Assembly: GCA_017302635.1 (NCBI GenBank)
Contig: JAFLCX010000002.1
Location: 62,001 to 126,000 of the forward strand
Length of the DNA stretch: 64,000 nt
Reading direction: 5' to 3'
DNA from: Hyphomicrobiales bacterium
Lineage (GTDB): Bacteria > Pseudomonadota > Alphaproteobacteria > Rhizobiales > Beijerinckiaceae
Shown: positions 31,689 through 40,973 of the stretch, one piece after another
How the letters are laid out: each line of letters opens with the position of its first letter
Numbering within the stretch: position 1 is the first letter of the stretch
Notes under the pieces: model-generated
Database searches by the model: none
Told to the model about the DNA's origin: nothing
Seen by the model: the letters and a program-made list of their open reading frames with translations, nothing else
Program-made: the position numbers and the translations under genes

Positions 31689-32981
31689 ATGGCCAATGTG
31701 GTCGTGGTCGGTGCCCAATGGGGCGATGAGGGCAAGGGCAAGATTGTCGATTGGCTCTCGGAACAGGCCGATATCGTCGTGCGTTTTCAAGGTGGTCACA
31801 ATGCAGGCCACACGTTGGTCATCGACGGAGTCGTCTACAAGCTGAGCCTTCTGCCTTCGGGCATCGTGCGCAAGGGCAAGCTCTCGGTCATCGGCAACGG
31901 CGTGGTGGTGGACCCTTCGCACTTGATCGACGAAATTGCGAAGTTGCAGGCGCAGGGCGTGACCATCACGCCCGAGAACCTCAAGCTCGCCGACAACGCG
32001 ACGCTGATCCTGCCGATGCATCGCGAACTCGACGGATTCCGCGAGAACGCCACCAGCGGCACCAAGATCGGCACGACGAAGCGCGGCATTGGCCCCGCTT
32101 ATGAGGACAAGGTGGGCCGCCGCGCCATCCGCGTGCGTGATCTCGCGGAACCCGAAGCCCTCGGCCCGAAGGTCGAGCGTCTGCTTGCGCATCACAATGC
32201 CTTGCGGCGCGGGTTGGGCCTCGCGGAAATCGAGCCAGCCACCATCATCGCAATGCTGAACGAGATCGCGCCGAAAATCCTGCCATTCATGGATCGCGCC
32301 TGGGATACGCTCGATCACGCCCGACGTGAAGGCAAGCGCATCCTGTTCGAGGGTGCGCAGGGTGCCCTGCTCGATATCGACCACGGCACTTACCCCTATG
32401 TGACCTCCTCGAACACCGTGGCCGGGCAGGCGGCGACAGGTTCAGGGCTGGGTCCGGGTGCGGTTGGCTATGTGCTCGGCATCGTCAAGGCTTATACGAC
32501 GCGCGTCGGCGAAGGCCCGTTCCCGTCCGAGCTTTTCGATGAGACCGGCAAACGCATCGGCGAGCGTGGCCATGAATTCGGCACCGTGACCGGGCGGCCA
32601 CGTCGCTGCGGCTGGTTTGATGCCGTGCTGGTGCGCCAGACCGTGAAGACCTCCGGTATCACCGGCATTGCTCTCACCAAGCTCGATATTCTCGACGGCT
32701 TCGATGAGATCAAGGTCTGCACGGGCTATGAGCTGGATGGAGAGGTGCTGGATTATCTCCCGGCTTCGGAGGCGGCACAAAAGCGGCTCAAGCCGGTCTA
32801 CGAGGCCATTCCGGGCTGGCCCGGTACGACGGCCGGCGCGCGCTCCTGGGCTGAATTGCCGGCGGAGGCGATCAAATATGTCCGCCGCATCGAGGAGTTG
32901 ATTGGCGCGCCGGTGGCCTTGCTTTCCACAAGCCCCGAGCGCGATGATACCATTCTCGTGAAGCATCCGTTTGAAAGCTGA
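31689..32981 (+). CDS. purA: Adenylosuccinate synthase
   Basis: 430 residues, full length. [16 protein letters not shown] (9-24) is the GTP/IMP loop; [59 protein letters not shown] and [11 protein letters not shown] are all conserved family motifs. It makes adenylosuccinate from IMP and aspartate in the AMP branch. Followed by a membrane protein gene 16 bases downstream. Confidence 0.97.
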   Translation: MANVVVVGAQWGDEGKGKIVDWLSEQADIVVRFQGGHNAGHTLVIDGVVYKLSLLPSGIVRKGKLSVIGNGVVVDPSHLIDEIAKLQAQGVTITPENLKLADNATLILPMHRELDGFRENATSGTKIGTTKRGIGPAYEDKVGRRAIRVRDLAEPEALGPKVERLLAHHNALRRGLGLAEIEPATIIAMLNEIAPKILPFMDRAWDTLDHARREGKRILFEGAQGALLDIDHGTYPYVTSSNTVAGQAATGSGLGPGAVGYVLGIVKAYTTRVGEGPFPSELFDETGKRIGERGHEFGTVTGRPRRCGWFDAVLVRQTVKTSGITGIALTKLDILDGFDEIKVCTGYELDGEVLDYLPASEAAQKRLKPVYEAIPGWPGTTAGARSWAELPAEAIKYVRRIEELIGAPVALLSTSPERDDTILVKHPFES

Positions 32982-32996
32982 TTCTCAAATTCGCCC

Positions 32997-34292
32997 ATGG
33001 CCGACTATTATCCGCTCCTGACACGCGCGATCGCGACCTTGCCGGATCAGGATCTGGCACAACGCCAGGCGATCTATCGCCGGGCGCGCGAGGCGCTGGA
33101 GCGGCAATTGCGCGGGCTCGACCCACCTTTGGGCGAGGCGGATATCCTCAAGGAAACACTGGCACTTGAGGATGTCATCCGCCGGATCGAGGCTGATTTC
33201 GCCGAGCTCCCGCCAATTGTTTCCTCGGAAACCGGGACGATAGAAGAAAAAGGGACCGAACCGGCTCCAGATGCCACCCTGGCGAGTGAAAAGTCAGAAC
33301 CGAGCGAAGTGAAGGCCGATCCGGCCATCGTCGCGCCGCCCGTCGACCAGATGAAAAAGCCGGTTGCGCCAGCGCCGGACGCAATTCCCGAACCCGCCAT
33401 CGCGATCAAACCTGCGCGCTCGCGCCAGCCGGAACGGCCGAAAGCGGAAACGCGGGCTGATGTCGAGAAAGGGCGTCGCAAACTCGGATTCTATGCGGTT
33501 CTGGGCGGGCTGGCGATGATCGTCATGGGGACTTTCGCGTATCTCAACCGGGAGGACCCCGCACTTTATCGCGCCGGCGGTCAACTGGCATCGGAAGTGT
33601 CGCGCCCGATCGAGCCATCGGAGCAAGCCAAGCGTGAGGGGCGGCTGGGTGCTGCGCCCGACAGCCCCGCCCCGCCGCCGGCCCCGCGTCAGGAAGCGCC
33701 GCGCGTTGAGCCGCAGCGGAACGCTTCCACAACGCCTGCGACGCCGTCCAACAGCGCGACCGTGCTCCCCGTTGTCAGTCGCGCTTTCATGGTGCTCGAA
33801 GTGCCGGGTGGTGCGCCCAACCAGTTCGAGGGGCAGGCCAATTGGTCGTTCGCGCCCGATCCCGCCTCGCGCTCCGGTGACAGGGCGATCCGCTCCGTCA
33901 TCACCTATACGGGTGCCGGGTTGACCATCGATTTCTCGATTGCCCGCAACCGCGATGCGCAGGTCAATTCCTCGCACATCATTTTCGTGAGCTTCGACAC
34001 GAAGGATACGGCGCTCGCCGTGCGCGAGATGAGCGCGATCGAATGGCGTGAGCGTGAGAGCCAGACTGGCTCGGCGATGGCCGGCGTGCTGGTGCCCATT
34101 CAGGACAATGTTTTCCTGATTGGTCTCGACAAGGCCGATGCGGCGATCGAGCGCAATCTGGAATTGCTGCGCACCCAGCGCTGGCTCGTGTTCGAGGTGC
34201 GCCTTGCCAACGGGCGGCGCGGGGCGTTTCTGGTCGAGAAAGGTTCGGCGGGCGACAAGGCTGTGGCCGAAGCGCTCGCGGCGTGGAAATGA
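32997..34292 (+). CDS. Membrane-anchored hypothetical protein downstream of purA
   Basis: 431 residues with a single membrane helix (about 162-181, LGFYAVLGGLAMIVMGTFAYLN). The N-terminal cytoplasmic part starts with a helical segment (LLTRAIATLPDQDLAQRQAIYRRAREALERQL) then a low-complexity Pro/Ala/Glu linker. The C-terminal part is a beta-rich domain (SRAFMVLEVPGGAPNQFEGQANWSF ... WLVFEVRLANGRRG). This gene follows purA in other Rhizobiales but has no assigned role. Likely in the same transcript as purA. Confidence 0.75.
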   Translation: MADYYPLLTRAIATLPDQDLAQRQAIYRRAREALERQLRGLDPPLGEADILKETLALEDVIRRIEADFAELPPIVSSETGTIEEKGTEPAPDATLASEKSEPSEVKADPAIVAPPVDQMKKPVAPAPDAIPEPAIAIKPARSRQPERPKAETRADVEKGRRKLGFYAVLGGLAMIVMGTFAYLNREDPALYRAGGQLASEVSRPIEPSEQAKREGRLGAAPDSPAPPPAPRQEAPRVEPQRNASTTPATPSNSATVLPVVSRAFMVLEVPGGAPNQFEGQANWSFAPDPASRSGDRAIRSVITYTGAGLTIDFSIARNRDAQVNSSHIIFVSFDTKDTALAVREMSAIEWRERESQTGSAMAGVLVPIQDNVFLIGLDKADAAIERNLELLRTQRWLVFEVRLANGRRGAFLVEKGSAGDKAVAEALAAWK

Positions 34293-34319
34293 AAAAGGCC
34301 CGACGCAAAGCGCCGGGCC
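34292..34319 (-). terminator. Intrinsic terminator after rpoH
   Basis: On the - strand GGCCCGGCGC, TTT loop, GCGTCGGGCC then TTTTT (34296-34292). Ten-base-pair stem with one mismatch. It is 26 bases after the rpoH stop and directly at the end of the convergent gene, whose transcript would also carry the hairpin but with no strong T-run on that side. Confidence 0.85.
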
Positions 34320-34344
34320 ATGAATATTTCCGTCTCTTCCGCTT

Positions 34345-35223
34345 TCAGTGAACCATCTCGATTTCCGCGATGTTGCGCTTCACCGCCGCCTGCACCTTCT
34401 CGAAGGCGCGCGCCTCGATCTGGCGCACACGCTCGCGGCTGATCGAGAATTCCTCTGAAAGCTCTTCGAGCGTCAGCGGCTCATCGGCGAGCCGACGCGC
34501 CTCGAAAATCCGGCGTTCGCGATCATTCAGGCCTGAAAGCGCCCGGCCCAGAGCCTGATGGCGGTTGTCCTGCTCCTCAGCGCGCGCGACAATGGTTTCC
34601 TGATTGTCGCTCTCATCGGCGAGCATGTCCTGCCATTCGGAGGTCGAATCCTCCTTCATGGTGACGTTGAGCGAGGAATCACCGCCGAGGCGGCGGTTCA
34701 TCTCGACCACTTCGTGCTCTTCCACGCCAAGGCGGGTTGCGATGAGCTTGACATGCTCGGGGCGCAGATCACCTTCGCCGAGCGCGGCGAGCTTGCTCTT
34801 GGCCTTGCGCAGGTTGAAGAACAACTTCTTCTGGTTCGCGGTCGTGCCCATTTTCACGAGCGACCACGAGCGCAGGATATATTCCTGGATCGACGCCTTG
34901 ATCCACCAGATCGCGTAAGTCGCGAGCTTGAATCCCTTGTCGGGATCGAAGCGTTTCACGGCCTGCATGAGGCCGATATTGCCTTCGGAGACCACGTCAC
35001 CGATCGGCAGGCCATAGCCGCGGTAGCCCATCGCCACCTTCACCACCAGCCGCAGATGCGAGGTGACGAGCTGGTGCGCGGCGCGCGGGTCCTGATGTTC
35101 CTGATAGCGTTTCGCCAGCATGAATTCCTCATCCGGCTTCAGGATGGGAAAACGGCGAATTTCGGTGATGTAGCGGGAAAGCCCACCCTCACCCGACAAT
35201 ACGGGCAAAGCAACGTTGGCCAT
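34345..35223 (-). CDS. rpoH: RNA polymerase sigma-32 factor
   Basis: 292 residues. Region 2.1-2.4: LVTSHLRLVVKVAMGYRGYGLPIGDVVSEGNIGLMQAVKRFDPDKGFKLATYAIWWIKASIQEYILRSWSLVK; the RpoH box QKKLFFNLRKAK; and region 4.2 HTH LTLEELSEEFSISRERVRQIEARAFEKVQ. It directs the heat-shock response (chaperones, proteases including FtsH at 47.4 kb, which in turn degrades RpoH). AAGGAGGAATAG precedes the ATG. Alphaproteobacteria often have two RpoH; which one this is cannot be told. Confidence 0.95.
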   Translation of the reverse strand: MANVALPVLSGEGGLSRYITEIRRFPILKPDEEFMLAKRYQEHQDPRAAHQLVTSHLRLVVKVAMGYRGYGLPIGDVVSEGNIGLMQAVKRFDPDKGFKLATYAIWWIKASIQEYILRSWSLVKMGTTANQKKLFFNLRKAKSKLAALGEGDLRPEHVKLIATRLGVEEHEVVEMNRRLGGDSSLNVTMKEDSTSEWQDMLADESDNQETIVARAEEQDNRHQALGRALSGLNDRERRIFEARRLADEPLTLEELSEEFSISRERVRQIEARAFEKVQAAVKRNIAEIEMVH

Positions 35224-35294
35224 CTATTCCTCCTTCGGGCCCCATGATTGGCAGCCCCGGGTATCGCGATGAGATCATCCGCGATGGACGGTGC

Positions 35295-35325
35295 TTATAG
35301 CACATCGGAGTGATGGCAAAAGCAA
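35295..35325 (-). promoter_or_regulatory. Candidate rpoH promoter
   Basis: On the - strand CTATAA (35300-35295) lies 72 bases upstream of the rpoH ATG. Upstream are TTGCCA (35319-35314, 13-bp spacer) and TTGCTT (35325-35320, 19-bp spacer), neither at ideal distance. The -10 box is good and the -35 weak, so an alternative sigma or activator may contribute. Confidence 0.4.
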
Positions 35326-35362
35326 GGCAGAAATCACAGCTGCGCGAGGGGCTCGTGTGCCC

Positions 35363-36349
35363 TCAGGCGAACAGGGCGCGCTCCAGAGCTGCGAAATCAG
35401 CGGGTGGTTTCGTCTCGAACCGCAACTCCTTGCCCGTGACGGGGTGAGCAAAGGCCAGCAATTCGGCATGAAGGGCCTGCCGGTTGAGCGCCAAAAGAGC
35501 TTGCAGCGCTTCTGGTTCGAGCAGTTTTTCGCGCGTCCTGAAGCCACTGCCATAAAGGGCATCGCCCATGAGCGGATGCCCGAAATGCGCCAGATGGACC
35601 CTGATCTGGTGTGTGCGCCCGGTTTCGAGCCTGCAGGAGACGAGACTCGCCCGCGCCCGCGCTTCCGCCGCGTTCTCGGCCTGCACCTGATAATGTGTGA
35701 TCGCGAAACGCGCTTCCTCGGCGCGGCTGATGATCATTTTCTCACGGTTCTGGCGCGAGCGCGTGATCGCAGCATCGATGGTTCCCGATTTCCGCTCGAA
35801 CGCGCCCCAGGCAATGGCGCGATAGGCCCGGTCCAGCGGTCCGGTGCGGCCGTGATCGGCGAATTGCTCGGCCAATCCTCTGTGCGCGCGATCCGATTTC
35901 GCGACGACCATCACACCGGATGTGTCCTTGTCGAGCCGATGCACGATCCCCGGCCTCAGCACCCCATTGATGCCCGAAAGGCTCCCGCCGCAATGGGCGA
36001 GCAGGGCATTGACCAGCGTTCCGGTCTCGTGCCCGGCGGAAGGGTGCACCACCATCCCCGCCGCCTTGTCGAGCACGATGAGATCGTCATCCTCATGCAG
36101 GATGGTGAGCGGAAGCACCTGTGGCCGGGGCGAAGCCGCGACTGGTGGCGGCTCGTCCACGATCACGCTCTCGCCGCCCACGAGCTTTTTCGAGCCATTC
36201 ATCTCGATCTGGCCAGAAAGCATCACCCGGCTCTCCGCAATCATCTGCTGGATGCGCGCCCGCGAGTGATCCGGCATCGCGGCAACGAGGGCCTTGTCGA
36301 GCCGCTGGCCGGCGACATGCGGACCGAAGGTGAAAGTGACGCGCGTCAT
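35363..36349 (-). CDS. rluD: 23S rRNA pseudouridine synthase, RluD family
   Basis: 328 residues. S4 RNA-binding domain at the start (GQRLDKALVAAMPDHSRARIQQMIAESRVMLSG), then ILHEDDDLIVLDKAAGMVVHPSAGHETGTLVNALL and the catalytic HRLDKDTSGVMVVAKSD (Asp about 144), and GRTHQIRVHLAHFGHPLMGD. Modifies uridines in 23S rRNA helix 69. ATG at 36349 after AAGGAGG. Upstream of rpoH in the same direction, a conserved alphaproteobacterial order. Confidence 0.93.
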   Translation of the reverse strand: MTRVTFTFGPHVAGQRLDKALVAAMPDHSRARIQQMIAESRVMLSGQIEMNGSKKLVGGESVIVDEPPPVAASPRPQVLPLTILHEDDDLIVLDKAAGMVVHPSAGHETGTLVNALLAHCGGSLSGINGVLRPGIVHRLDKDTSGVMVVAKSDRAHRGLAEQFADHGRTGPLDRAYRAIAWGAFERKSGTIDAAITRSRQNREKMIISRAEEARFAITHYQVQAENAAEARARASLVSCRLETGRTHQIRVHLAHFGHPLMGDALYGSGFRTREKLLEPEALQALLALNRQALHAELLAFAHPVTGKELRFETKPPADFAALERALFA

Positions 36350-36459
36350 GCTGCCTCCTTCGCGCCAAACACGGCAGGCTGCAAGGGGGTGACGCAAACG
36401 AGGTGGAGCAGAAATCCCGGGCCGGCGGGCTCGTTTCGGAATCCGATTGTGCGAAAAAC

Positions 36460-36487
36460 TTGCGCTTGGTGCTGCAAGCTCCTATAT
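36460..36487 (+). promoter_or_regulatory. Promoter of tRNA-Glu
   Basis: TTGCGC (36460-36465), 16-bp spacer and CTATAT (36482-36487), with the mature tRNA starting 14 bases downstream of the -10 box. CTATAT is a typical alphaproteobacterial housekeeping -10 hexamer. A G+C-rich discriminator (CGCGCCCTCCGCG) follows, as expected for stringently controlled stable RNA. Confidence 0.75.
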
Positions 36488-36500
36488 CGCGCCCTCCGCG

Positions 36501-36576
36501 GCTCCCATCGTCTAGAGGCCCAGGACACCCGCCTCTCACGTGGGTAACAGGGGTTCGAATCCCCTTGGGAGCGCCA
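36501..36576 (+). tRNA. tRNA-Glu (anticodon CTC)
   Basis: Acceptor arms GCTCCCA (36501-36507) and TGGGAGC (36566-36572) pair perfectly; G73 and an encoded CCA follow (36574-36576). The anticodon loop is CTCTCAC with anticodon CTC, flanked by CCCGC/GTGGG; the T arm is GGGGTTCGAATCCCC. Total 76 bases with CCA. No intron or integrated element is attached to its 3' end. Confidence 0.95.
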
Positions 36577-36662
36577 TTTACCCCGTTTCGAGGCGCGTTT
36601 GCCAAGGTTCGAGCGCCGTCGATGCACCAGACGGGCATCCGGTGCGATGAGGGAGGCTGGGT

Positions 36663-38294
36663 TCAGGCGGCGCGGACACTTTTCAGGAACGATTCCACCG
36701 CCTCGTTCAGCTTTTCGGCATTGGCGGCAAGCTCGTCCGAGGCTTCGAGCGCTCCCTCGGCGGATTGATTGGTTTCCTGGATAACCAGCGACACAAGATC
36801 GATGTTGCGGGCGAGCGATGTCGAGCCTCCCGAAGTCTCCTGGACCGTCCGAGCGATCTCCTGCGACACCGTCTGTTGCTGCTGGATCGCAGCGAAGATC
36901 GAGGCTGTGGCCCCTTGCGCATCGTTTGCCATATGCGCCATCTCGGCGATGGAACCGACCGCAGCGGCGGTTTGCTCCTGCATGCGCGCAACCAGCGTGC
37001 TGATTTCATTGGCGGAGCCGGAAGCCTGGTTGGCGAGGTTTTTCACCTCCGATGCGACGACCGCAAAGCCCCGCCCGGCTTCGCCGGCGCGCGCCGCCTC
37101 GATCGTCGCATTGAGCGACAGGAGGTTGGTCTGGTCGGCAACGGCCTTGATCAACCCGATCACCGCGCCGATCTTGTCGGCGGCATCGCTCAGAAGCTTG
37201 ATCAGACCTTCTGTCCGCTGCGCCGCGCGCGCCATCGCATCCACCTTTGAAAAAGTGGTGTCGGTCTGGTTCGCAATTTCGCTCACACCGGCCGCCAGCT
37301 CCTCGATCGCCGCCGCGATATGCAGCGCATTCGAGGAAATCTGGTGCGACGCGGCAGCCACTTCCGTGGCCTGCATGCGCGCCATGCCCGTCGCCTCCGA
37401 AAGCGAGCGCGCGGAATGCCGGGCGCGATCGGCATGATCGCTCACGGACATCAGGACCTTGCCGATCGATTCCCGGAACAGGCCGATCTGGTGATTGACC
37501 TCGGTTTGCCGGGTGAGTCGGGCATCGGCTTCCTTTTCCGCAGCTTCGCGCAGGCGGCGGCGCTCCTGCAGATTGTCCCGAAAGATCGTGAGTGCGAGCG
37601 CGAGTTCGCGCAGTTCCGAAACCCGGCCGCCAGCCGGGATGGCGGCCGCATAATCGGCGCCCGAAAGCTGGCGGGTCGCCCCGATCAGCTGCTTGAGGGG
37701 ACGAACCAGCAGCAGGCCGATGGCTGCAAGGGCCGCAAAGGCCAGCGCCAGTGCAAGGACGATCAGCGCGCTCTGGCTCCAGATCGAGCGTTGGGCATCG
37801 CGCTCGGCCTCGGCCCGCCGTGCCGCGATCCGCGCGCGGATCTTGTCTGTGTAGTCGCGCAAGGTCTGGAGCAGGATTTCACGGGCATTTTCAAGATCAG
37901 ACGTCATCGTCATGATGCGAACCGCAGAGGTCGCCCGCCCGGTCCACTCGCTCAGGGCGTCCGCAACGTCGGAAGGATCGGGCAGGCCGTTGCCCTGCGC
38001 CCAGGTTTCGAAACCCTTCATCTGGGCGATTGTCGCGGTTTGCCGCGCCTCGAGTTTGCGCCGGTCATCCTCCAGCGCCGAGGAAAGGTAATGTGTCAGA
38101 GCGCTATCGAGCGTGATGAGTCCGACTTCCAGGTCGCGCACCTTGTCGATGGCCGTGAAACCGGTCGCCTGCATGTCGAGTTTCTCGGTGGTGGCACGAA
38201 TGGCCCAGACGCCGATTCCGCCCAGCGCCAGCATCAGCAGGAACAGGGCCGTGAAGCTTGCTGCGACGAGGCGCATCAGTGTGAGTTGAGGCAT
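36663..38294 (-). CDS. Methyl-accepting chemotaxis protein
   Basis: 543 residues. TM1 about 8-32, a 140-residue periplasmic helical domain ([24 protein letters not shown]..., four-helix-bundle type), TM2 about 174-197, a HAMP domain ([15 protein letters not shown]...), and the cytoplasmic signalling tip [29 protein letters not shown]. Senses an unknown ligand and relays through CheA/CheW. ATG at 38294 with AAGGGCAAGAA before it. No che genes in the window. Confidence 0.93.
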   Translation of the reverse strand: MPQLTLMRLVAASFTALFLLMLALGGIGVWAIRATTEKLDMQATGFTAIDKVRDLEVGLITLDSALTHYLSSALEDDRRKLEARQTATIAQMKGFETWAQGNGLPDPSDVADALSEWTGRATSAVRIMTMTSDLENAREILLQTLRDYTDKIRARIAARRAEAERDAQRSIWSQSALIVLALALAFAALAAIGLLLVRPLKQLIGATRQLSGADYAAAIPAGGRVSELRELALALTIFRDNLQERRRLREAAEKEADARLTRQTEVNHQIGLFRESIGKVLMSVSDHADRARHSARSLSEATGMARMQATEVAAASHQISSNALHIAAAIEELAAGVSEIANQTDTTFSKVDAMARAAQRTEGLIKLLSDAADKIGAVIGLIKAVADQTNLLSLNATIEAARAGEAGRGFAVVASEVKNLANQASGSANEISTLVARMQEQTAAAVGSIAEMAHMANDAQGATASIFAAIQQQQTVSQEIARTVQETSGGSTSLARNIDLVSLVIQETNQSAEGALEASDELAANAEKLNEAVESFLKSVRAA

Positions 38295-38393
38295 TTCTTG
38301 CCCTTTCGATATCAAGCAACACTCGTTTACGAAAAAATTATTGCAGAACAGCTAATATATATGCAAACAACCTTGAATTTTCGCGATTGAGGA

Positions 38394-39869
38394 GTGGCGT
38401 CGTTGCACGATCTGGTGGTCCGGGGCGGCCTTGTCGTCGATGGGAGCGGCTCCGCCGCGCGTGCCGCTGATGTCGCGGTCCGGGCCGGGCGCATTGTGGC
38501 CGTCGGCGCTGCGCTGGGTTCGGCGAGGCAGGAAATTGTGGCCGACGGGCTGATTGTGGCGCCCGGCTTCATCGATGTGCACACCCATGATGACCGGTTG
38601 CCTCTCGTTGATCCGGCTATGGCGGCCAAGGCAAGCCAGGGGGTTACAACCGTCATCGCTGGCAATTGCGGGATCTCGGCGGCGCCCGCGCCCCGGCAGG
38701 CCTCTCCACCCCCACCGCTGACGCTTCTGGCATCGAAGAGTGCCGAGCTGTTTCGTGATTTTGCCCGTTTCAGGGCCGCCCTTGAGGCCGCAAGACCGAG
38801 TCTCAACATGGTGCTGTTCGCGGGCCATTCCGCGTTGCGGGCTGCAGTGATGGACGACCTTTCGCGCCCGGCCAATCGCCGCGAGCTTGATGCCATGCAG
38901 GCCATGCTGCGCGAGGCGATGGATGCCGGGGCCTCCGGTCTTTCGACGGGTCTCTACTATCCGCCGTCTCAAGCGGCGCCGCCTTCGGAGGTCGAGGCGC
39001 TGCTGGATCTTGTCGCTGAGCACGGGGGATTGCAGACAACGCATCTGCGTGACGAGGGCGACGGGTTGATCGAGGCGCTGGATGAGGCGCTGGATTCCGC
39101 GCACGCGGCCGGCGTGCCGCTGGTGATCTCGCATCTCAAATGCGCCAGTCCGAGGGTCTGGGGTCTCGCGCGCACGGCCCTGCAACACATCGAGGCTGCG
39201 CGCGGGCGACAATCCGTCGATTTCGATGTCTACCCCTACGATGCCAGTTCCACCATGCTTCGTCCGGATCGCCTGCGCGGCGCTCGCCGGATTGTGGTCA
39301 GTTGGTCCGAGCCATACCCCGACAAGGCCGGGCACGATCTTGCCGTGATCGCCGATGGCTGGTGCTGTTCACCCGGCGAGGCGGCGGAGAGGCTCTCGCC
39401 CGCCGGGGGCATCTATTACAAGATGCAGGAGCGGGATGTGCGGACGATCCTGGCGCACCCTTCCGCCATGATCGGCTCCGACGGCTTGCCGCATGACCGG
39501 CATCCGCATCCACGGCTCTGGGGCACGTTTCCGCGCGTTCTGGGGCACTATGTCCGGGATCTGAAGCTGATCTCGCTCGAGAGTGTGGTTCACCGGATGA
39601 CAGCCCTCCCCGCCCGCGTCTTCGGGCTCGCGGATCGCGGCAGGATTGCCGAAGGCATGGCGGCGGATATCACGATCTTCAATCCGGACTTGATTGTCGA
39701 TCGCGCCAGTTTCGATGAGCCTCTGCGCCCTGCAAGCGGCATCGAGCGCGTCATCGTCAACGGGTTGGTGATCCGGGAGGGCGGGCATGCCACAGGCGTG
39801 CGGCCCGGGCGCATTCTGACGCGTCATGACATGAGGAGCCGTGCCAGCCAGGCGGAGCCGGCGTCGTGA
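38394..39869 (+). CDS. N-acyl-D-amino-acid deacylase family amidohydrolase
   Basis: 491 residues. DLVVRGGLVVDGSGSAARAADVAVRAGRIVAVG, metal motif GFIDVHTHDDRLPLVDP (His-x-His about 65-67), VTTVIAGNCGISAAP, SHLKCAS, and the C-terminal 'AADITIFNPDLIVDRASFDEPLRPASGIERVIVNG' define the D-aminoacylase group. It would release D-amino acids from N-acyl forms. Start is GTG at 38394 or, with better-spaced GAGGAG, TTG at 38403. Adjacent to an RpiR regulator and an ABC importer, with which it likely forms a catabolic unit. Confidence 0.88.
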   Translation: MASLHDLVVRGGLVVDGSGSAARAADVAVRAGRIVAVGAALGSARQEIVADGLIVAPGFIDVHTHDDRLPLVDPAMAAKASQGVTTVIAGNCGISAAPAPRQASPPPPLTLLASKSAELFRDFARFRAALEAARPSLNMVLFAGHSALRAAVMDDLSRPANRRELDAMQAMLREAMDAGASGLSTGLYYPPSQAAPPSEVEALLDLVAEHGGLQTTHLRDEGDGLIEALDEALDSAHAAGVPLVISHLKCASPRVWGLARTALQHIEAARGRQSVDFDVYPYDASSTMLRPDRLRGARRIVVSWSEPYPDKAGHDLAVIADGWCCSPGEAAERLSPAGGIYYKMQERDVRTILAHPSAMIGSDGLPHDRHPHPRLWGTFPRVLGHYVRDLKLISLESVVHRMTALPARVFGLADRGRIAEGMAADITIFNPDLIVDRASFDEPLRPASGIERVIVNGLVIREGGHATGVRPGRILTRHDMRSRASQAEPAS

Positions 39870-39870
39870 T

Positions 39871-40752
39871 TCAACGCAGCGTGCTCATTCCGAACACACC
39901 GAGTTGCTCCCAGGCCTTCTCGCCCCTGGAAATCCGCTCACGGGCGGATTGCGGGCTGCGCGCCACCACCAGATTGGACAAGATGTCTGCGGCCAGCATG
40001 AGGCCGATATAGCTGTCGAATGCGCCGGCGCCATTGGTCGCTGCGCACAGGCGCAGGGCGGTCAGGGCGTAGAGCGGGGCGGCAGACGAGTCGGCGAGCA
40101 CGATCAGCGTTGCGCCTTGCGAAGCCGCCCAATCGGCAGCGGCAAGTCCGCGGCGCACGTAGCGACGCACATCGATTGCAATGAAGATATCGTCGGGGCC
40201 GACATCGATGAGTTGATCGCCCTCGAAGCCGGCATCCGTGGTGAGCAATGTCACGCGCGGCAGACACAGGTTGAGTTGGGCATAGAGGTAGAGCGCGATG
40301 GCGCGCCCCTTCTTTTCTCCCGAGATCAGGATGCGGCCGCGGCAGGTGGTCAACGCCAGCGTGATCTGCTCCAGCGTGTGGCGATCGAAGGCGCCGAAAC
40401 TGCGCGTCAGCGCAGCCATCGCAACTTCGAAAGTCCGCGTCGGCACATCGCCTTCGTTCGCGGCCTGGGCCGGCAGGACTTGCGCCGATTGTTCAAGCCG
40501 CTGGAGAGGTGTCGCGAGCCGCGCCTCCACCTCGCCGCGCAGTTCGCGCTGAAGATCCGGATATCCGGTATAGCCGAGCTTGGCGGCAAATCGCACGACG
40601 GTGGCGGCGCTGGCTCCCACGCGCATTCCCAGCGCCGTCGCACTTTCCAGCCCGGCATGGGGATAGCCGGCTTCCAGCACGGACGCGATCTTCCGCTCGC
40701 GCCCGGTGAGGTTCTCACGTGCGTGGCGCAGGCGCTCGAGCAACGTGCTCAT
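39871..40752 (-). CDS. MurR/RpiR-family transcriptional regulator
   Basis: 293 residues. N-terminal HTH_6: ERKIASVLEAGYPHAGLESATALGMRVGASAATVVRFAAKLGYTGYPDLQREL (about 18-70); C-terminal SIS sugar-phosphate-binding domain (ALTTCRGRILISGEKKGRAIALYLYAQLNL, ... DIFIAIDVRRYVRR). Convergent with the deacylase (stops one base apart) and divergent from the ABC transporter. It probably controls both by binding palindromes in the 220-base divergent region. Confidence 0.88.
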   Translation of the reverse strand: MSTLLERLRHARENLTGRERKIASVLEAGYPHAGLESATALGMRVGASAATVVRFAAKLGYTGYPDLQRELRGEVEARLATPLQRLEQSAQVLPAQAANEGDVPTRTFEVAMAALTRSFGAFDRHTLEQITLALTTCRGRILISGEKKGRAIALYLYAQLNLCLPRVTLLTTDAGFEGDQLIDVGPDDIFIAIDVRRYVRRGLAAADWAASQGATLIVLADSSAAPLYALTALRLCAATNGAGAFDSYIGLMLAADILSNLVVARSPQSARERISRGEKAWEQLGVFGMSTLR

Positions 40753-40803
40753 GGTTCACCTCTTCATCTGCCGGTCTCCGGGCGAAAACGCACAAACACG
40801 AGC

Positions 40804-40823
40804 GATTTTGACGCGTCGAAATC
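40804..40823. promoter_or_regulatory. Candidate operator palindrome 1
   Basis: GATTTTGACGCGTCGAAATC is a near-perfect 20-bp palindrome (arms GATTT/AAATC around GACGCGTC). It lies 52 bases upstream of the RpiR-type regulator start and 150 bases upstream of the ABC operon, so it could be an autoregulatory site. Confidence 0.5.
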
Positions 40824-40846
40824 CGAATCCCGTTCATGTGCCTTCG

Positions 40847-40860
40847 TCCTAGCGCTAGGA
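40847..40860. promoter_or_regulatory. Candidate operator palindrome 2
   Basis: TCCTAGCGCTAGGA is a perfect 14-bp palindrome in the divergent region between the RpiR-type regulator and the ABC transporter genes. Its sequence differs from palindrome 1, so the two may be bound by different proteins. Confidence 0.5.
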
Positions 40861-40973
40861 GTTTCGCAATCGTGATGCAAGGCCTATCGCCCAATGTGAA
40901 ATATGCATTGCAATAAATCTATCAAAAATGTAATAGTCATTGCGTCAAATTCATCCTCATCAGGGAGAGGGAT

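Noticed and set aside
36663..38315. Upstream start of the chemoreceptor at 38315
   Set aside because: The extra residues MISKGQE derive from the ribosome-site region; MPQLTL at 38294 is preceded by AAGGGCAAGAA.
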